DNA from: Ulvibacterium sp965228935
Lineage (GTDB): Bacteria > Bacteroidota > Bacteroidia > Flavobacteriales > Flavobacteriaceae
Length of the DNA stretch: 64,000 nt
Direction: 5' to 3'
Assembly: GCF_965228935.1 (NCBI RefSeq)
Contig: NZ_OZ245846.1
Location: 4,712,001-4,776,000, forward strand
This document shows, in pieces, positions 26,692 through 36,054 of the stretch (the stretch's first letter is position 1; each line of letters opens with the position of its first letter). Position numbers and translations under genes: made by a program. Under the pieces are notes generated by a model. The model ran no database searches. It was not told the DNA's origin and saw only the letters and a list, made by a program, of their open reading frames with translations.

Positions 26692-27147
26692 ATGACTGCC
26701 AATAAAAATCAAGAAATAGTAAAAAACGTTTTTACCACTTTTTTAGAGGAAAACGGGCATAGGAAAACCCCGGAACGATATGCCATACTTCAGGAAATCT
26801 ATGATAGTGACGACCATTTTGATATTGAGTCCCTATACATCAATATGAAAAATAAAAAGTACAGGGTAAGCCGGGCTACCTTGTACAATACCATTGAACT
26901 TCTATTGGATTGCAAACTGGTTCGAAAACATCAATTTGGGAAAAATCAGGCCCAATATGAGAAATCCTATTTTGATCGACAGCATGATCATGTTATCCTA
27001 ACGGATACCGGTGAGGTCATGGAGTTTTGCGATCCCAGGATCCAATCCATCAAAAGGACCATTGAAGAGGTTTTCGACATCAAGATAAATACACATTCGC
27101 TTTACTTTTACGGCACAAGAAACCAAGAAGAAAAGCAAAATAACTAA
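26692..27147 (+). CDS. Fur-family transcriptional regulator without CxxC zinc motif
   Basis: Metal- or peroxide-responsive repressor, 151 aa from the ATG at 26692; the TTG at 26662 is rejected because it overlaps the -7 box. The winged-helix DNA-binding domain is clear (RKTPERYAILQEIY, VSRATLYNTIELL). The metal region keeps HDH in DRQHDHVILTDTGEVMEF, but the usual CxxC of the structural zinc site is replaced by TDTG; only two Cys remain, apart from each other. Located 12 bp before purA. Which metal it reads is open. Confidence 0.88.
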   Translation: MTANKNQEIVKNVFTTFLEENGHRKTPERYAILQEIYDSDDHFDIESLYINMKNKKYRVSRATLYNTIELLLDCKLVRKHQFGKNQAQYEKSYFDRQHDHVILTDTGEVMEFCDPRIQSIKRTIEEVFDIKINTHSLYFYGTRNQEEKQNN

Positions 27148-27158
27148 CCAAAACATAC

Positions 27159-28430
27159 ATGGCGGTAGATTTATTGTTAGGCCTACAGTGGGGTGACGAG
27201 GGAAAAGGAAAAATTGTAGACGTACTAACGAAAAATTATGATATCATAGCCCGTTTTCAAGGCGGGCCGAACGCAGGACATACACTGGAATTTGATGGAA
27301 TAAAGCACGTACTTCATACCATTCCATCAGGAATCTTTCACGAAAACGCTGTCAATATTGTGGGCAATGGCGTAGTAATAGATCCTGTTATTTTTAAAAA
27401 GGAATTGGATGCGCTGGGGAAATTCAACATAGATTTCCATTCAAAATTGCTGATTTCACGAAAGGCACATCTCATTTTACCTACCCATAGGCTTTTGGAT
27501 GCCGCTTCCGAAGCCGCCAAGGGAAAGGCCAAAATCGGTTCTACCTTAAAGGGAATCGGCCCTACCTATATGGACAAGACCGGGCGTAACGGTATGCGTA
27601 TTGGGGATTTGGAGCTGGATGGTTGGAAAGAAAAGTACAGGGCCTTGGCCGATAAACACGAGGCCATGATCGCCTTTTATAACGTGGACATCCAGTACGA
27701 TCTTAAAGAGCTTGAAACCGAATTCCTGAATGCCGTAGAAACATTACGGAAACTACAATTCATCGATAGCGAGGAATATCTTTTCCAAGCACAATCAAAA
27801 GGAAAAAAAATACTGGCGGAAGGGGCCCAGGGATCCCTCTTGGATATCGATTTTGGAACCTACCCTTACGTGACCTCTTCCAATACCACGGCAGCCGGAG
27901 CCTGTACGGGGCTGGGCGTTGCTCCAAACAAGATAGGCGATGTAAAGGGTATTTTTAAGGCGTATACCACCCGAGTAGGAAGCGGTCCTTTCCCTACAGA
28001 GCTATTTGACCAGGACGGGGAGACCATGGGGCGCGTCGGTAATGAATTCGGTGCTACTACGGGAAGGCCAAGACGATGTGGTTGGCTAGATCTCGTGGCC
28101 CTTAAATATGCGGTTCGAATCAATGGTGTAACCGAATTGATGATGATGAAAGCCGATGTACTGAGTGGTTTTAAGAAGATAAAAGTCTGTACGGCCTACA
28201 ACTACAAGGGCAAGGAAATTGAACATCTACCCTACAATATTGAAACCGAAAACGTAATACCGATCTATACGGAAATGGAAGGCTGGGAAAAAGATTTGAC
28301 CCAAATGGAAAAGGCCGAGCAACTTCCGAAAACCTTACATACCTACATTGGCTTTTTGGAGGAAGAATTGCAGGTGCCCATAAAAATTGTTTCCGTTGGG
28401 CCGGATAGAACACAGACAATACATCGCTAG
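27159..28430 (+). CDS. purA: Adenylosuccinate synthetase
   Basis: Converts IMP, aspartate and GTP to adenylosuccinate in AMP synthesis. 423 aa. Motifs: GLQWGDEGKGK P-loop and QGGPNAGHT at the N-terminus, GIGPTYMDK, EGAQGSLLDIDFGTYP(Y), and the TGRPRRCGWLD segment. A textbook housekeeping enzyme, translated 12 bp after the Fur-type gene. Confidence 0.97.
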   Translation: MAVDLLLGLQWGDEGKGKIVDVLTKNYDIIARFQGGPNAGHTLEFDGIKHVLHTIPSGIFHENAVNIVGNGVVIDPVIFKKELDALGKFNIDFHSKLLISRKAHLILPTHRLLDAASEAAKGKAKIGSTLKGIGPTYMDKTGRNGMRIGDLELDGWKEKYRALADKHEAMIAFYNVDIQYDLKELETEFLNAVETLRKLQFIDSEEYLFQAQSKGKKILAEGAQGSLLDIDFGTYPYVTSSNTTAAGACTGLGVAPNKIGDVKGIFKAYTTRVGSGPFPTELFDQDGETMGRVGNEFGATTGRPRRCGWLDLVALKYAVRINGVTELMMMKADVLSGFKKIKVCTAYNYKGKEIEHLPYNIETENVIPIYTEMEGWEKDLTQMEKAEQLPKTLHTYIGFLEEELQVPIKIVSVGPDRTQTIHR

Positions 28431-28454
28431 ATAAACTAGCTTTAAACCTATTTT

Positions 28455-29126
28455 ATGAAAAAAAATACTCTTTCCGGAATTACCTTGGTAATCTGCATTT
28501 TTGCTTTTCTTTCCGTTACGGGTCAAAAATCAGTGGATGAGGGATTTACGAATCTTTTTGATGGCGAAAATCTGGATGGCTGGGTCGGGAACAAGGAATC
28601 CTATAGGGCCCAGGACGGCATGATCATAGTTGATCCGAACGGAGGCGGTAGCGGGGGAAACCTATTTACCAAGGACGAATACAGTGATTTTATATTTCGA
28701 TTTGAATTTCAATTGACCCCTGGGGCAAATAACGGGTTGGGTATCCATGCGCCCCTTGAGGGAGATGCGGCCTATACGGGCAAAGAACTCCAAATATTGG
28801 ATAACACGGCGGAAAAATATGCGGAATTGCAGCCTTATCAGTATCACGGATCGGTCTACGGTGTTATACCGGCCAAACGAGGTTTTTTAAGGCCTGTGGG
28901 CGAATGGAACCAACAGGAGGTAATCGTCCGAGGTTCTTCCATAAAAATCAATTTAAACGGAACCGCCATAGTCGATTCCGATTTTCTTGAAGCCAGTAAA
29001 AATGGTACGATGGACAAAAAAGACCATCCAGGATTGAAAAGAAGCAAGGGACACATCGGTTTTTTGGGACACGGTGATGTCGTACGTTTTCGGAATATTC
29101 GCATTAAGGACCTGACCAAAAAATAA
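28455..29126 (+). CDS. Secreted DUF1080 (3-keto-disaccharide hydrolase-type) protein
   Basis: A 223-aa exported protein with a signal peptide ending near VTGQ. The DUF1080 concanavalin-like fold is shown by FTNLFDGENLDGWVG, the FRFEFQLTPGANNGLG segment, GKELQILDN and a closing GHIGFLGHG and RFRNIRIKDL. Members hydrolyse 3-keto-glycosides. The next gene is a Gfo/Idh/MocA oxidoreductase 26 bp downstream, a common Bacteroidota pairing that fits 3-keto sugar metabolism in the periplasm. Confidence 0.88.
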   Translation: MKKNTLSGITLVICIFAFLSVTGQKSVDEGFTNLFDGENLDGWVGNKESYRAQDGMIIVDPNGGGSGGNLFTKDEYSDFIFRFEFQLTPGANNGLGIHAPLEGDAAYTGKELQILDNTAEKYAELQPYQYHGSVYGVIPAKRGFLRPVGEWNQQEVIVRGSSIKINLNGTAIVDSDFLEASKNGTMDKKDHPGLKRSKGHIGFLGHGDVVRFRNIRIKDLTKK

Positions 29127-29152
29127 AACAAAGAACCAAACTTTAAGGCATC

Positions 29153-30493
29153 ATGGGCAATAAAACGAATCGTAGGGAATTTGTAAAGAAGAGCGGCCTG
29201 GGAATTTTGGGGGTAGCATTGGCCCCATCCCTTCTCGGGAAAATGGGCTTTAAGGGACGCTTGCGTACCGCACATATCGGGGTCGGTGGTATGGGCATGG
29301 AAGATCTAAAGGCTATCTCTTCCCATAATCTGGTAGATGTTACCGCACTATGCGATGTAGACTCTACACGGCTGGCCGCAGCCCTTAAACTGCACCCCAA
29401 TGCAAAGACATACTCCGATTATAGGCTTATGCTTCGGGAAATGGCGAATGATATCGATGCCGTAATCGTTTCTACCCCGGACCATACCCATGCACCCGCC
29501 TCTATGTTGGCCATGAGTATGGACAAGCCTGTTTATTGCCAAAAGCCTTTGACGCACCATGTGTCCGAGGCCAGGGCCATGAAAAAATTGGCCGCGGAAA
29601 AGAATTTGGTAACCCAAATGGGTATTCAGGTGCACTCTTTTTACGATTACAAATTGGCGACCTTGTTAATTCAATCCGGAATTATCGGAAAAGTCCATAC
29701 GGTAAGGGCATGGTCCCCTAAAAACTGGGGGTACGATGGGCCTGAACCCCAAGGTGAAGATCCGGTTCCGGACACCTTGGACTGGAATCTTTGGTTGGGA
29801 ACTTCTGCGGAAAGACCCTATAAGAAAGACATTTATCATCCGGTCAATTGGAGAAAGCTAATGGATTACGGCTGTGGTACCTTGGGGGATATGGGCGTAC
29901 ATATTTTTGATACTCCTTACAATGCCCTGGAGTTGGGTGTACCAAAAACCATAAAAAATGAATGTAGAAAACCCAACGGGTTTGCCTACCCTCAGAACAA
30001 CATTGTCACCTACAAATTTCCGGGAACAAAATATACGGACAAAACATTAAAATGGGTTTGGTACGATGGTCTCGGAGCACCTGAAAAACATAAAGATCTG
30101 GAATTGCCCAATGGGGAGGAACTTCATGATCAAGGGGCTATGTTTATGGGAGAAAAAGGACGATTATATCTTCCCCATTTTCAGAAGCTTCCCCAATTGA
30201 TAGTCGATGGCCAATATAAGGAAATGGACATTAAATCCTTTAACTTGGGCGCCCCGGTAAGGGACTATGCGTCCGAAGGTAAAAAACACTACCACCAGTT
30301 TGTGGATGCCTGTCTTGGAACGGCGGAGTGTAGCGCGCCATTTTCATACGCTTCCCGATTGACGGAGACCATACTTCTAGGGGTAATTGCAGGACGTTTT
30401 CCGAATAAGACCTTGCATTGGGATGCCAAGACGGCCAAATTCTCCAAAAAGAAAGCCAATCAGTATTTGGAATCGGCCTATAGGGAGTTTTAG
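29153..30493 (+). CDS. Exported Gfo/Idh/MocA-family oxidoreductase
   Basis: NAD(P)-dependent sugar oxidoreductase of 446 aa with a twin-arginine-type leader (NRREFVKKSGLGILGVALAP). The Rossmann loop is GVGGMGMEDLKA, the VSTPDHTHAPAS segment and the catalytic QKP (PVYCQKPLTHHV) follow, then a C-terminal substrate domain with DYGCGTLGDMGVHIFD. Likely oxidises or epimerises glycosides at C3 in concert with the upstream DUF1080 protein; GH109-like hydrolases share the fold. Substrate unknown. Confidence 0.9.
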   Translation: MGNKTNRREFVKKSGLGILGVALAPSLLGKMGFKGRLRTAHIGVGGMGMEDLKAISSHNLVDVTALCDVDSTRLAAALKLHPNAKTYSDYRLMLREMANDIDAVIVSTPDHTHAPASMLAMSMDKPVYCQKPLTHHVSEARAMKKLAAEKNLVTQMGIQVHSFYDYKLATLLIQSGIIGKVHTVRAWSPKNWGYDGPEPQGEDPVPDTLDWNLWLGTSAERPYKKDIYHPVNWRKLMDYGCGTLGDMGVHIFDTPYNALELGVPKTIKNECRKPNGFAYPQNNIVTYKFPGTKYTDKTLKWVWYDGLGAPEKHKDLELPNGEELHDQGAMFMGEKGRLYLPHFQKLPQLIVDGQYKEMDIKSFNLGAPVRDYASEGKKHYHQFVDACLGTAECSAPFSYASRLTETILLGVIAGRFPNKTLHWDAKTAKFSKKKANQYLESAYREF

Positions 30494-30608
30494 GTATTGA
30501 TTTTAAGGTGCAGAGTTCTTTTGATTAAAGCCGCCGTTACGTGGGTTACATGAAATCGTATCGTATTAAATCTATCCTAATCCCTGGGCGTCCTCGTTGA
30601 AAAAATCC

Positions 30609-30616
30609 TATTTTTG
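30609..30616 (+). promoter_or_regulatory. Candidate -7 box TATTTTTG for OstA-like gene
   Basis: A perfect TAnnTTTG in the 132-bp gap after the oxidoreductase. It contains the TTG at 30614, which argues that this TTG is not the start codon and that translation begins at a later TTG with almost no leader. Confidence 0.4.
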
Positions 30617-30625
30617 GGCAAATTT

Positions 30626-32365
30626 TTGAGTTTGTATAAACTGGTTCCTTATTTAGCGGCAGTATTTCTTTTCGGAAATATTTGGGCACAGGACAGTTCC
30701 GAGGTACAGGACAGTGTTCAAAGTAAGCAGATCAACATCATCTATGGGGCCAACTTCACCAAGGATGAGGAACAGTTTCCAGGTGCCTTCATTTTTAGTA
30801 AGGACGATAGGCAAGTCCAGTTTGAGCATGAAGGTGCCGATCTTTGGTGCGATATAGCCATCCACTACCAAAAGGAAAACAGATTAAAGGCCATAGGAAA
30901 CATTCGCTTACAACAAGGGGATTCCGTATTGTTGACCAGTGGAAAAATAGACTATGACGGTGAGACCAAAATGGCCAAGGCGTGGGAAAACGTTGTTCTG
31001 GAAAATAAACAGGAAAATCAGGAGAGTACGCTACGGACGGACACCCTATATTTCGATCGGGAAAAACAGGAATCCTACTACGATAGCTTTGGTACCGTAG
31101 TGGACTCGGCCAACACTTTGACCAGTGAGATAGGGCGCTATTTTTTGGAACTTAAAAAATACCAGTTCCTAGATAGTGTACATATTGACAATCCAAAATA
31201 CATTATGGATTCCGAACGGCTGGATTATTACGAAACTTCAAAAAATGCCTATATGTACGGGCCATCCACCATCACGGGCGAGGAATACAAAATCTATTGC
31301 GAAAGGGGGTTTTATGATATGAAGATCGAAAGCGGCTACGGAATCAAAAACACCAGGATAGATTACAACAACCGTATCATTGAAGGCGATAGCGTATTTT
31401 TTGACAAGGCCACGGAATTTGCCTCTGCCACCAATAACATCAAAGTAACGGATACGGTGAACAACGGGGTCATTAGGGCGCATTATGCCGAGGTATTTAA
31501 AGCCAGGGATTCCGTTTTCGCTACAAAGCGTGCGGTATACATTTCCTTATTGCAACAAGATTCCCTCTATGTTCACGGCGATACTTTAATGGTAACGGGC
31601 AAACCCGAAAACCGTATTTCAAGGGCATTTCGAAATGCCCGATTCTACAAGACCGATATGAGCGGAAAATGCGACTCCATCCACACCGAAGAAAGAACGG
31701 GACTCACCCAAATGATCCGGGATCCCATAATCTGGAATGGTGAAAACCAGATGACCGGGGATAGCATCCATCTAATATCGGATTTGCAGACCGAAAAGCT
31801 GGATTCCCTCAAGGTAATCAACAATGCATTCATCATTTCCTTGGACAGTATTAGTATGGAAGGATACAATCAGGCCAAGGGAAAAGATCTATTCGGACAG
31901 TTCGAGGACAATGAGCTCAAAATAATCGACTTGGTCAAGAATACCGAGGTCATTTACTATATGTACAATGATGACGATGAACTCTTGGGAATCGATAAGA
32001 CCATATGCAGCGCCATACGGATGACCTTGGTAAACAGCGATGTGGAGGACCTTACCTTTTTTGTGAACCCGGACGGGGACATTTTCCCGGAAAAAGATCT
32101 GCCCAAGGAAAGCAGAAAGCTAAAAGGATTTATTTGGCGTGGCGATGAACGTATCATGACCAAGGACGATATTTTTGATGAGGACGACAATAACATCCAA
32201 CTGGTTACCATTCAGGGTATCGATAACCCTATCGATATTGATGCGGAAGAGGAAAACCGTACCAAAAATGCCGGAGATCCGGTAAATGAAATTCCACCCG
32301 ACCAGAATGAGCAGGCTCCGGAGCCCAATGCTCGGCCCAAAGTCCAAAAAGTAAAGGTAAATTAG
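30626..32365 (+). CDS. OstA-like (LptA/LptD N-domain) LPS transport protein, UUG start
   Basis: Periplasmic beta-jellyroll protein of the lipopolysaccharide transport family, about 579 aa. No ATG lies in frame between the upstream TAA and the signal peptide; TTG codons at 30614, 30626 and 30632 are the options. I take 30626 because 30614 is within the -7 box. The signal peptide LVPYLAAVFLFGNIWAQ is followed by OstA repeats (VQFEHEGADLWCD, LKAIGNIRLQQGD, LLTSGKIDYDGETKMAKAWE). The C-terminal half is rich in Asp/Glu, ending in a Pro-rich tail. Likely contributes to the LPS bridge. Confidence 0.82.
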   Translation: MSLYKLVPYLAAVFLFGNIWAQDSSEVQDSVQSKQINIIYGANFTKDEEQFPGAFIFSKDDRQVQFEHEGADLWCDIAIHYQKENRLKAIGNIRLQQGDSVLLTSGKIDYDGETKMAKAWENVVLENKQENQESTLRTDTLYFDREKQESYYDSFGTVVDSANTLTSEIGRYFLELKKYQFLDSVHIDNPKYIMDSERLDYYETSKNAYMYGPSTITGEEYKIYCERGFYDMKIESGYGIKNTRIDYNNRIIEGDSVFFDKATEFASATNNIKVTDTVNNGVIRAHYAEVFKARDSVFATKRAVYISLLQQDSLYVHGDTLMVTGKPENRISRAFRNARFYKTDMSGKCDSIHTEERTGLTQMIRDPIIWNGENQMTGDSIHLISDLQTEKLDSLKVINNAFIISLDSISMEGYNQAKGKDLFGQFEDNELKIIDLVKNTEVIYYMYNDDDELLGIDKTICSAIRMTLVNSDVEDLTFFVNPDGDIFPEKDLPKESRKLKGFIWRGDERIMTKDDIFDEDDNNIQLVTIQGIDNPIDIDAEEENRTKNAGDPVNEIPPDQNEQAPEPNARPKVQKVKVN

Positions 32366-32379
32366 CGCATGGCACGGAT

Positions 32380-32404
32380 CCGTCAGGTTTTAAAAACCTG
32401 ACAG
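32380..32404. repeat. Perfect hairpin GTCAGGTTTT/AAAACCTGAC
   Basis: A 10-base stem with one-base centre between the OstA-like and aminotransferase genes. It is a compact intergenic palindrome of the REP-like type and could also slow transcription; only one copy is seen in this window. Confidence 0.6.
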
Positions 32405-32418
32405 GTCTGTAAAACGGT

Positions 32419-33600
32419 ATGAAAGAAGATTTTTTCAGATATCAGGCACAGACCACGCCAAATCCCTTGGGCTTGGAAGTATCCCATGCCAAAGGAAGCT
32501 ATGTTTATGATTCCCAAGATAATGCCCATCTGGATTTTGTGGCAGGAGTATCGGCCTGTGGACTGGGACATTGTCACCCCAAAGTAGTTCATGCCGTGCA
32601 GGAACAGGTGGAAAAATATATGCACGTAATGGTCTACGGGGAATATATCCAAAAACCGGCGGTGGCCTATACCAAATTACTCGCCTCATTACTACCACCC
32701 AACTTGGAAACCACCTATTTGGTCAATTCCGGAACTGAGGCCATGGAAGGGGCCTTAAAGCTGGCAAGACGTTTTACTGGAAGGTCGCAAATTGTTGCTG
32801 CTCACAGCGCCTACCACGGCAATACCATGGGAAGTCTAAGCATTATGGGCTATGAGGAAAGAAAAAGTGCCTTTAGACCCTTGTTGAGCGACATTCGTTT
32901 TATACAGTTCAATTCCTTGGAAGACCTCCAGAAAATTACCGAAAAGACCGCTGCGGTCGTCTTGGAGACCATACAAGGTGGTGCTGGATTCATTGTTCCC
33001 AAAGATGCTTATCTGGAAAAGATAAGGGAACGTTGTAATGAAACAGGTAGCTTGTTGATATTGGACGAGATACAACCGGGATTTGGAAGAACAGGTAAAT
33101 TGTTCGCTTTTGAGCATTACAATTGTGTACCGGACATTTTAGTAATGGGAAAGGCAATGGCCTCTGGACTTCCGGTTGGGGGTTTCACGGCATCCAAGCA
33201 AATAATGGCCACCTTGCAAGACAGTCCCAAATTGGGCCATATTACCACTTTTGGGGGAAATGCCGTAATCGCTTCGGCCTGTTTGGCCACACTCCGCGAA
33301 ATTTCCGAAAGTACTTTAATACAAGATACCTTGGTAAAGGAAAAATTGTTCAGAAATCTATTACGGCATCATCTTATACAGGAAATCAGGGGAAAGGGGT
33401 TACTCCTGGCCCTTATTATGGAAAATGGGGAAATGGCCAACTATGTTGTACTGGAATGTGCCAAAAGGGGGGTAATCCTCTTTTGGCTCCTGTTTGAGCC
33501 TAAAGCAGTTAGAATATCGCCTCCACTGACCATATCCAGGGAAGAAATACAAAAAGGATGCGCGATCATCCTTGAAGTTTTGACGGAATACGAGCAATAA
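32419..33600 (+). CDS. Class III PLP aminotransferase
   Basis: Cytoplasmic omega/ornithine-type aminotransferase, 393 aa. The PLP phosphate site shows NSGTEAMEGALKLARR, HSAYHGNTMGSLS supplies the ring-stacking region, ILDEIQPGFGRTGKLF carries the Asp that binds the pyridine N, and the Schiff-base Lys is in VMGKAMASGLPVGGF (about residue 244). Acetylornithine, ornithine or beta-alanine-type amino donors are all possible. A second class III enzyme (rocD-like) is at the window end. Confidence 0.9.
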   Translation: MKEDFFRYQAQTTPNPLGLEVSHAKGSYVYDSQDNAHLDFVAGVSACGLGHCHPKVVHAVQEQVEKYMHVMVYGEYIQKPAVAYTKLLASLLPPNLETTYLVNSGTEAMEGALKLARRFTGRSQIVAAHSAYHGNTMGSLSIMGYEERKSAFRPLLSDIRFIQFNSLEDLQKITEKTAAVVLETIQGGAGFIVPKDAYLEKIRERCNETGSLLILDEIQPGFGRTGKLFAFEHYNCVPDILVMGKAMASGLPVGGFTASKQIMATLQDSPKLGHITTFGGNAVIASACLATLREISESTLIQDTLVKEKLFRNLLRHHLIQEIRGKGLLLALIMENGEMANYVVLECAKRGVILFWLLFEPKAVRISPPLTISREEIQKGCAIILEVLTEYEQ

Positions 33601-33697
33601 TTTGTTAACTAATTTGTTAATAATATAGCCCTAATCAAGAATAAAAAGTATCTCCAAAAGATTACTTTTAATTCCATAGTTTAACCAAAACGTTCCT

Positions 33698-35098
33698 ATG
33701 GCGTTAGATTCTAGCGAAAGACCGGGCCAATCTGTGGCCAAGTTCGAGTCCATGCTCAAAACGGATGATATCTACTTCTTTGACGCGGAGGATTTTGAGG
33801 AAATTATACATCACTATCTCAACCACGGTAAAATAGCCTTGGCCAAAAAAGCCATAAAAATAGGGCTACGGCAACATCCGGGGAGTATTGAATTGAAGTT
33901 ATTGGAAGTAGAGGTTCTCGTGTTCGAAAACCATCTGGAAATGGCGGAACAACTTTTGGACGAACTACAGCTCTTGGATGCCCATAACGAAGAAATCTAT
34001 ATCCAAAGAGCCAATATCCATTCCAAAAAAGACAATCACGAAGCAGCAGTATTATTACTGCAGAAAGCTTTGGAATTGGCAGAAAACAGTTTTGATATCC
34101 ATTCGCTGCTGGGCATGGAATATCTTTTTATGGACGATTTTAAATTGGCGCAGAAAAGTTTTATGAAATGCGTCAATTTTGATGAGCAGGATTATTCCTC
34201 CTTGTATAATGTTATCTATTGTTTTGAGTTTTTAGAGGATTACGACGGTGCCATTCATTACCTCAACGATTATTTGGAGCGCAATCCGTATTGCGAAGTG
34301 GCATGGCATCAGTTGGGAAAACAATACTTTACCAAGGAAATGTATCCAGAGGCATTGACGGCCTTTGATTTTGCCATAATTTCGGACGATTCGTTCATCG
34401 GGGCGTATTTTGAGAAGGGCAAGGTGCTTGAAAAATTGGGAAAGTATAAGGAGGCCATTGAAAATTATGAGACCACGGTAAAGATTGAAGATCCAACCTC
34501 CCATGCCTATTTACGTATCGGCAAATGCCATGAAAAACTGGGCAATGACGAAATGGCGAAATACTATTACTATCAGACCGTACACGAGGATCCGTTATTG
34601 GATAAGGGTTGGTTGGCCATTACCGATTTCTATAAAAGGCAGCATAACTACAAAAAGGCCTTGTACTATATAAACAAAGCTCTAAACATCGATGGGGAAA
34701 ACCCACACTATTGGAAAAAATGTGCCCTAATCAACGCTTGTCTTAAAAACTATGAACAGGCGGATTTTGCCTTTAAACAAACTGTGGAACTGGGCAATTA
34801 TGAGTTGGAAACCTGGCTGCATTGGGCGGATGTATTGCTAAAAAACGATGATGTCCAGGCAGGAATACAAATTTTGGCACAAGGAAAGGAGTTTTATCCG
34901 GAAAGTGCCGAAATCCAATATAAAATGGCAGGACTATACCTATCTGCCCAAGATATGGCAAATGCCAGAGTAAGTCTAAGGGAGGCCTTGAATACCGATC
35001 TGGAAAAATTATACCTATTCGAAAAGGAGTTTGCGCAATTCCAGCATTTAGACTGGATACATGATATAATCTCCAACTGTAAAAGGGCTTCGAGATAA
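33698..35098 (+). CDS. Tetratricopeptide-repeat protein
   Basis: A 466-aa cytoplasmic protein without signal peptide, built of about eleven TPR units (for example EALTAFDFAIISDDSFIGAY, GKVLEKLGKYKEAIENYETT, KKALYYINKALNIDGENPHY). The scaffold role and partner are unknown. Followed by a terminator-like hairpin at 35097-35119. Confidence 0.88.
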   Translation: MALDSSERPGQSVAKFESMLKTDDIYFFDAEDFEEIIHHYLNHGKIALAKKAIKIGLRQHPGSIELKLLEVEVLVFENHLEMAEQLLDELQLLDAHNEEIYIQRANIHSKKDNHEAAVLLLQKALELAENSFDIHSLLGMEYLFMDDFKLAQKSFMKCVNFDEQDYSSLYNVIYCFEFLEDYDGAIHYLNDYLERNPYCEVAWHQLGKQYFTKEMYPEALTAFDFAIISDDSFIGAYFEKGKVLEKLGKYKEAIENYETTVKIEDPTSHAYLRIGKCHEKLGNDEMAKYYYYQTVHEDPLLDKGWLAITDFYKRQHNYKKALYYINKALNIDGENPHYWKKCALINACLKNYEQADFAFKQTVELGNYELETWLHWADVLLKNDDVQAGIQILAQGKEFYPESAEIQYKMAGLYLSAQDMANARVSLREALNTDLEKLYLFEKEFAQFQHLDWIHDIISNCKRASR

Positions 35099-35119
35099 AA
35101 AAGCTATTTTTGCTTTTTT
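35097..35119 (+). terminator. Hairpin with T-tract overlapping a -7 box
   Basis: AAAAAAGC (35097-35104) pairs with GCTTTTTT (35112-35119), loop 7 bases, T-rich end: a small terminator for the TPR gene. The loop region also spells TATTTTTG (35105-35112), a perfect -7 consensus 15 bp ahead of the next start codon. Confidence 0.5.
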
Positions 35120-35126
35120 TGTCCCT

Positions 35127-36041
35127 ATGGAAAATAGAAACCTCTTCCAGCACTTTATCATCACGTTGAAAGGAATGGCCATGGGCGTGGCCGAACTTGT
35201 ACCCGGAGTTTCAGGAGGAACCATAGCTTTTGTTGCGGGTATCTACGAAGAACTCATTGCCTCCATCAACAACGTACATCCGAGCTTAATCGGTGTTTGG
35301 AGAAAGGAAGGTTTCAAGGCCTTTTGGCAAAAACTGAATGGTAATTTCTTGGCCGTACTATTTCTGGGAATGTTGATCAGTATTTTCTCCTTTTCCAAAT
35401 TGATAAGCTGGCTCTTGGAAAATGAACCTATCCCCTTGTGGTCCTTCTTTTTTGGACTGGTATTGGCCAGTGTTCTGTTTGTTGCAAAAGCCATTAAAAA
35501 ATGGAGACCGGCCACTGTTTTCCTATTATTGATCGGGGCCATAACAGCGTTTTACATTACTACCCTTCCACCTTCACAGAATACGGATAGCCTTCCCTAT
35601 TTGTTCTTTTCCGGGGCATTGGCCGTCTGTGCCATGATCTTACCGGGTATTTCAGGTTCTTTTATTTTGGTTCTTTTGGGCTCCTATAAAACCGTTTTGG
35701 ATGCCGTGGATGATAAGAATTTCAAAATCCTGATAACGGTCACCTTGGGAGTAATCTTTGGGCTTCTGAGCTTCGCACGGATTTTAAAATGGATGTTCGA
35801 CCATTACAAGAATATAACCTTGGCCATTTTAACAGGTTTTATTTTAGGTTCCTTAAACAAAATATGGCCTTGGAAAAAGGTTTTGGAAACAAAACAGATA
35901 GGCAATAAGACCATAACCTTGGATGAGAATATTTCTCCATTTTTGTTCGGGGGGGATAATCAAATAATACCTGCCCTAATTGCCACGCTCGTTGGTTTTT
36001 CCCTTATTTTTATCTTGGAAAAATCGGCCTCGAAAAAATAA
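35127..36041 (+). CDS. DUF368 membrane protein, polyprenyl-phosphate translocase family
   Basis: Polytopic inner-membrane protein of 304 aa. Two inverted halves carry the family motifs: GMAMGVAELVPGVSGGTIAF at the N-terminus and AMILPGISGSFILVLLG in the middle. DUF368 (PopT-type) proteins recycle undecaprenyl phosphate across the membrane for wall and LPS synthesis. A paralogue follows at 36055 with a similar layout, so this is a tandem duplication. Confidence 0.92.
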   Translation: MENRNLFQHFIITLKGMAMGVAELVPGVSGGTIAFVAGIYEELIASINNVHPSLIGVWRKEGFKAFWQKLNGNFLAVLFLGMLISIFSFSKLISWLLENEPIPLWSFFFGLVLASVLFVAKAIKKWRPATVFLLLIGAITAFYITTLPPSQNTDSLPYLFFSGALAVCAMILPGISGSFILVLLGSYKTVLDAVDDKNFKILITVTLGVIFGLLSFARILKWMFDHYKNITLAILTGFILGSLNKIWPWKKVLETKQIGNKTITLDENISPFLFGGDNQIIPALIATLVGFSLIFILEKSASKK

Positions 36042-36054
36042 AGCCCAATTCCTT

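Noticed and set aside
28425..28443. GCTAG/CTAGC hairpin after purA as terminator
   Set aside because: Five-base stem with a weak T-run and only 24 bp to the next gene; too weak.
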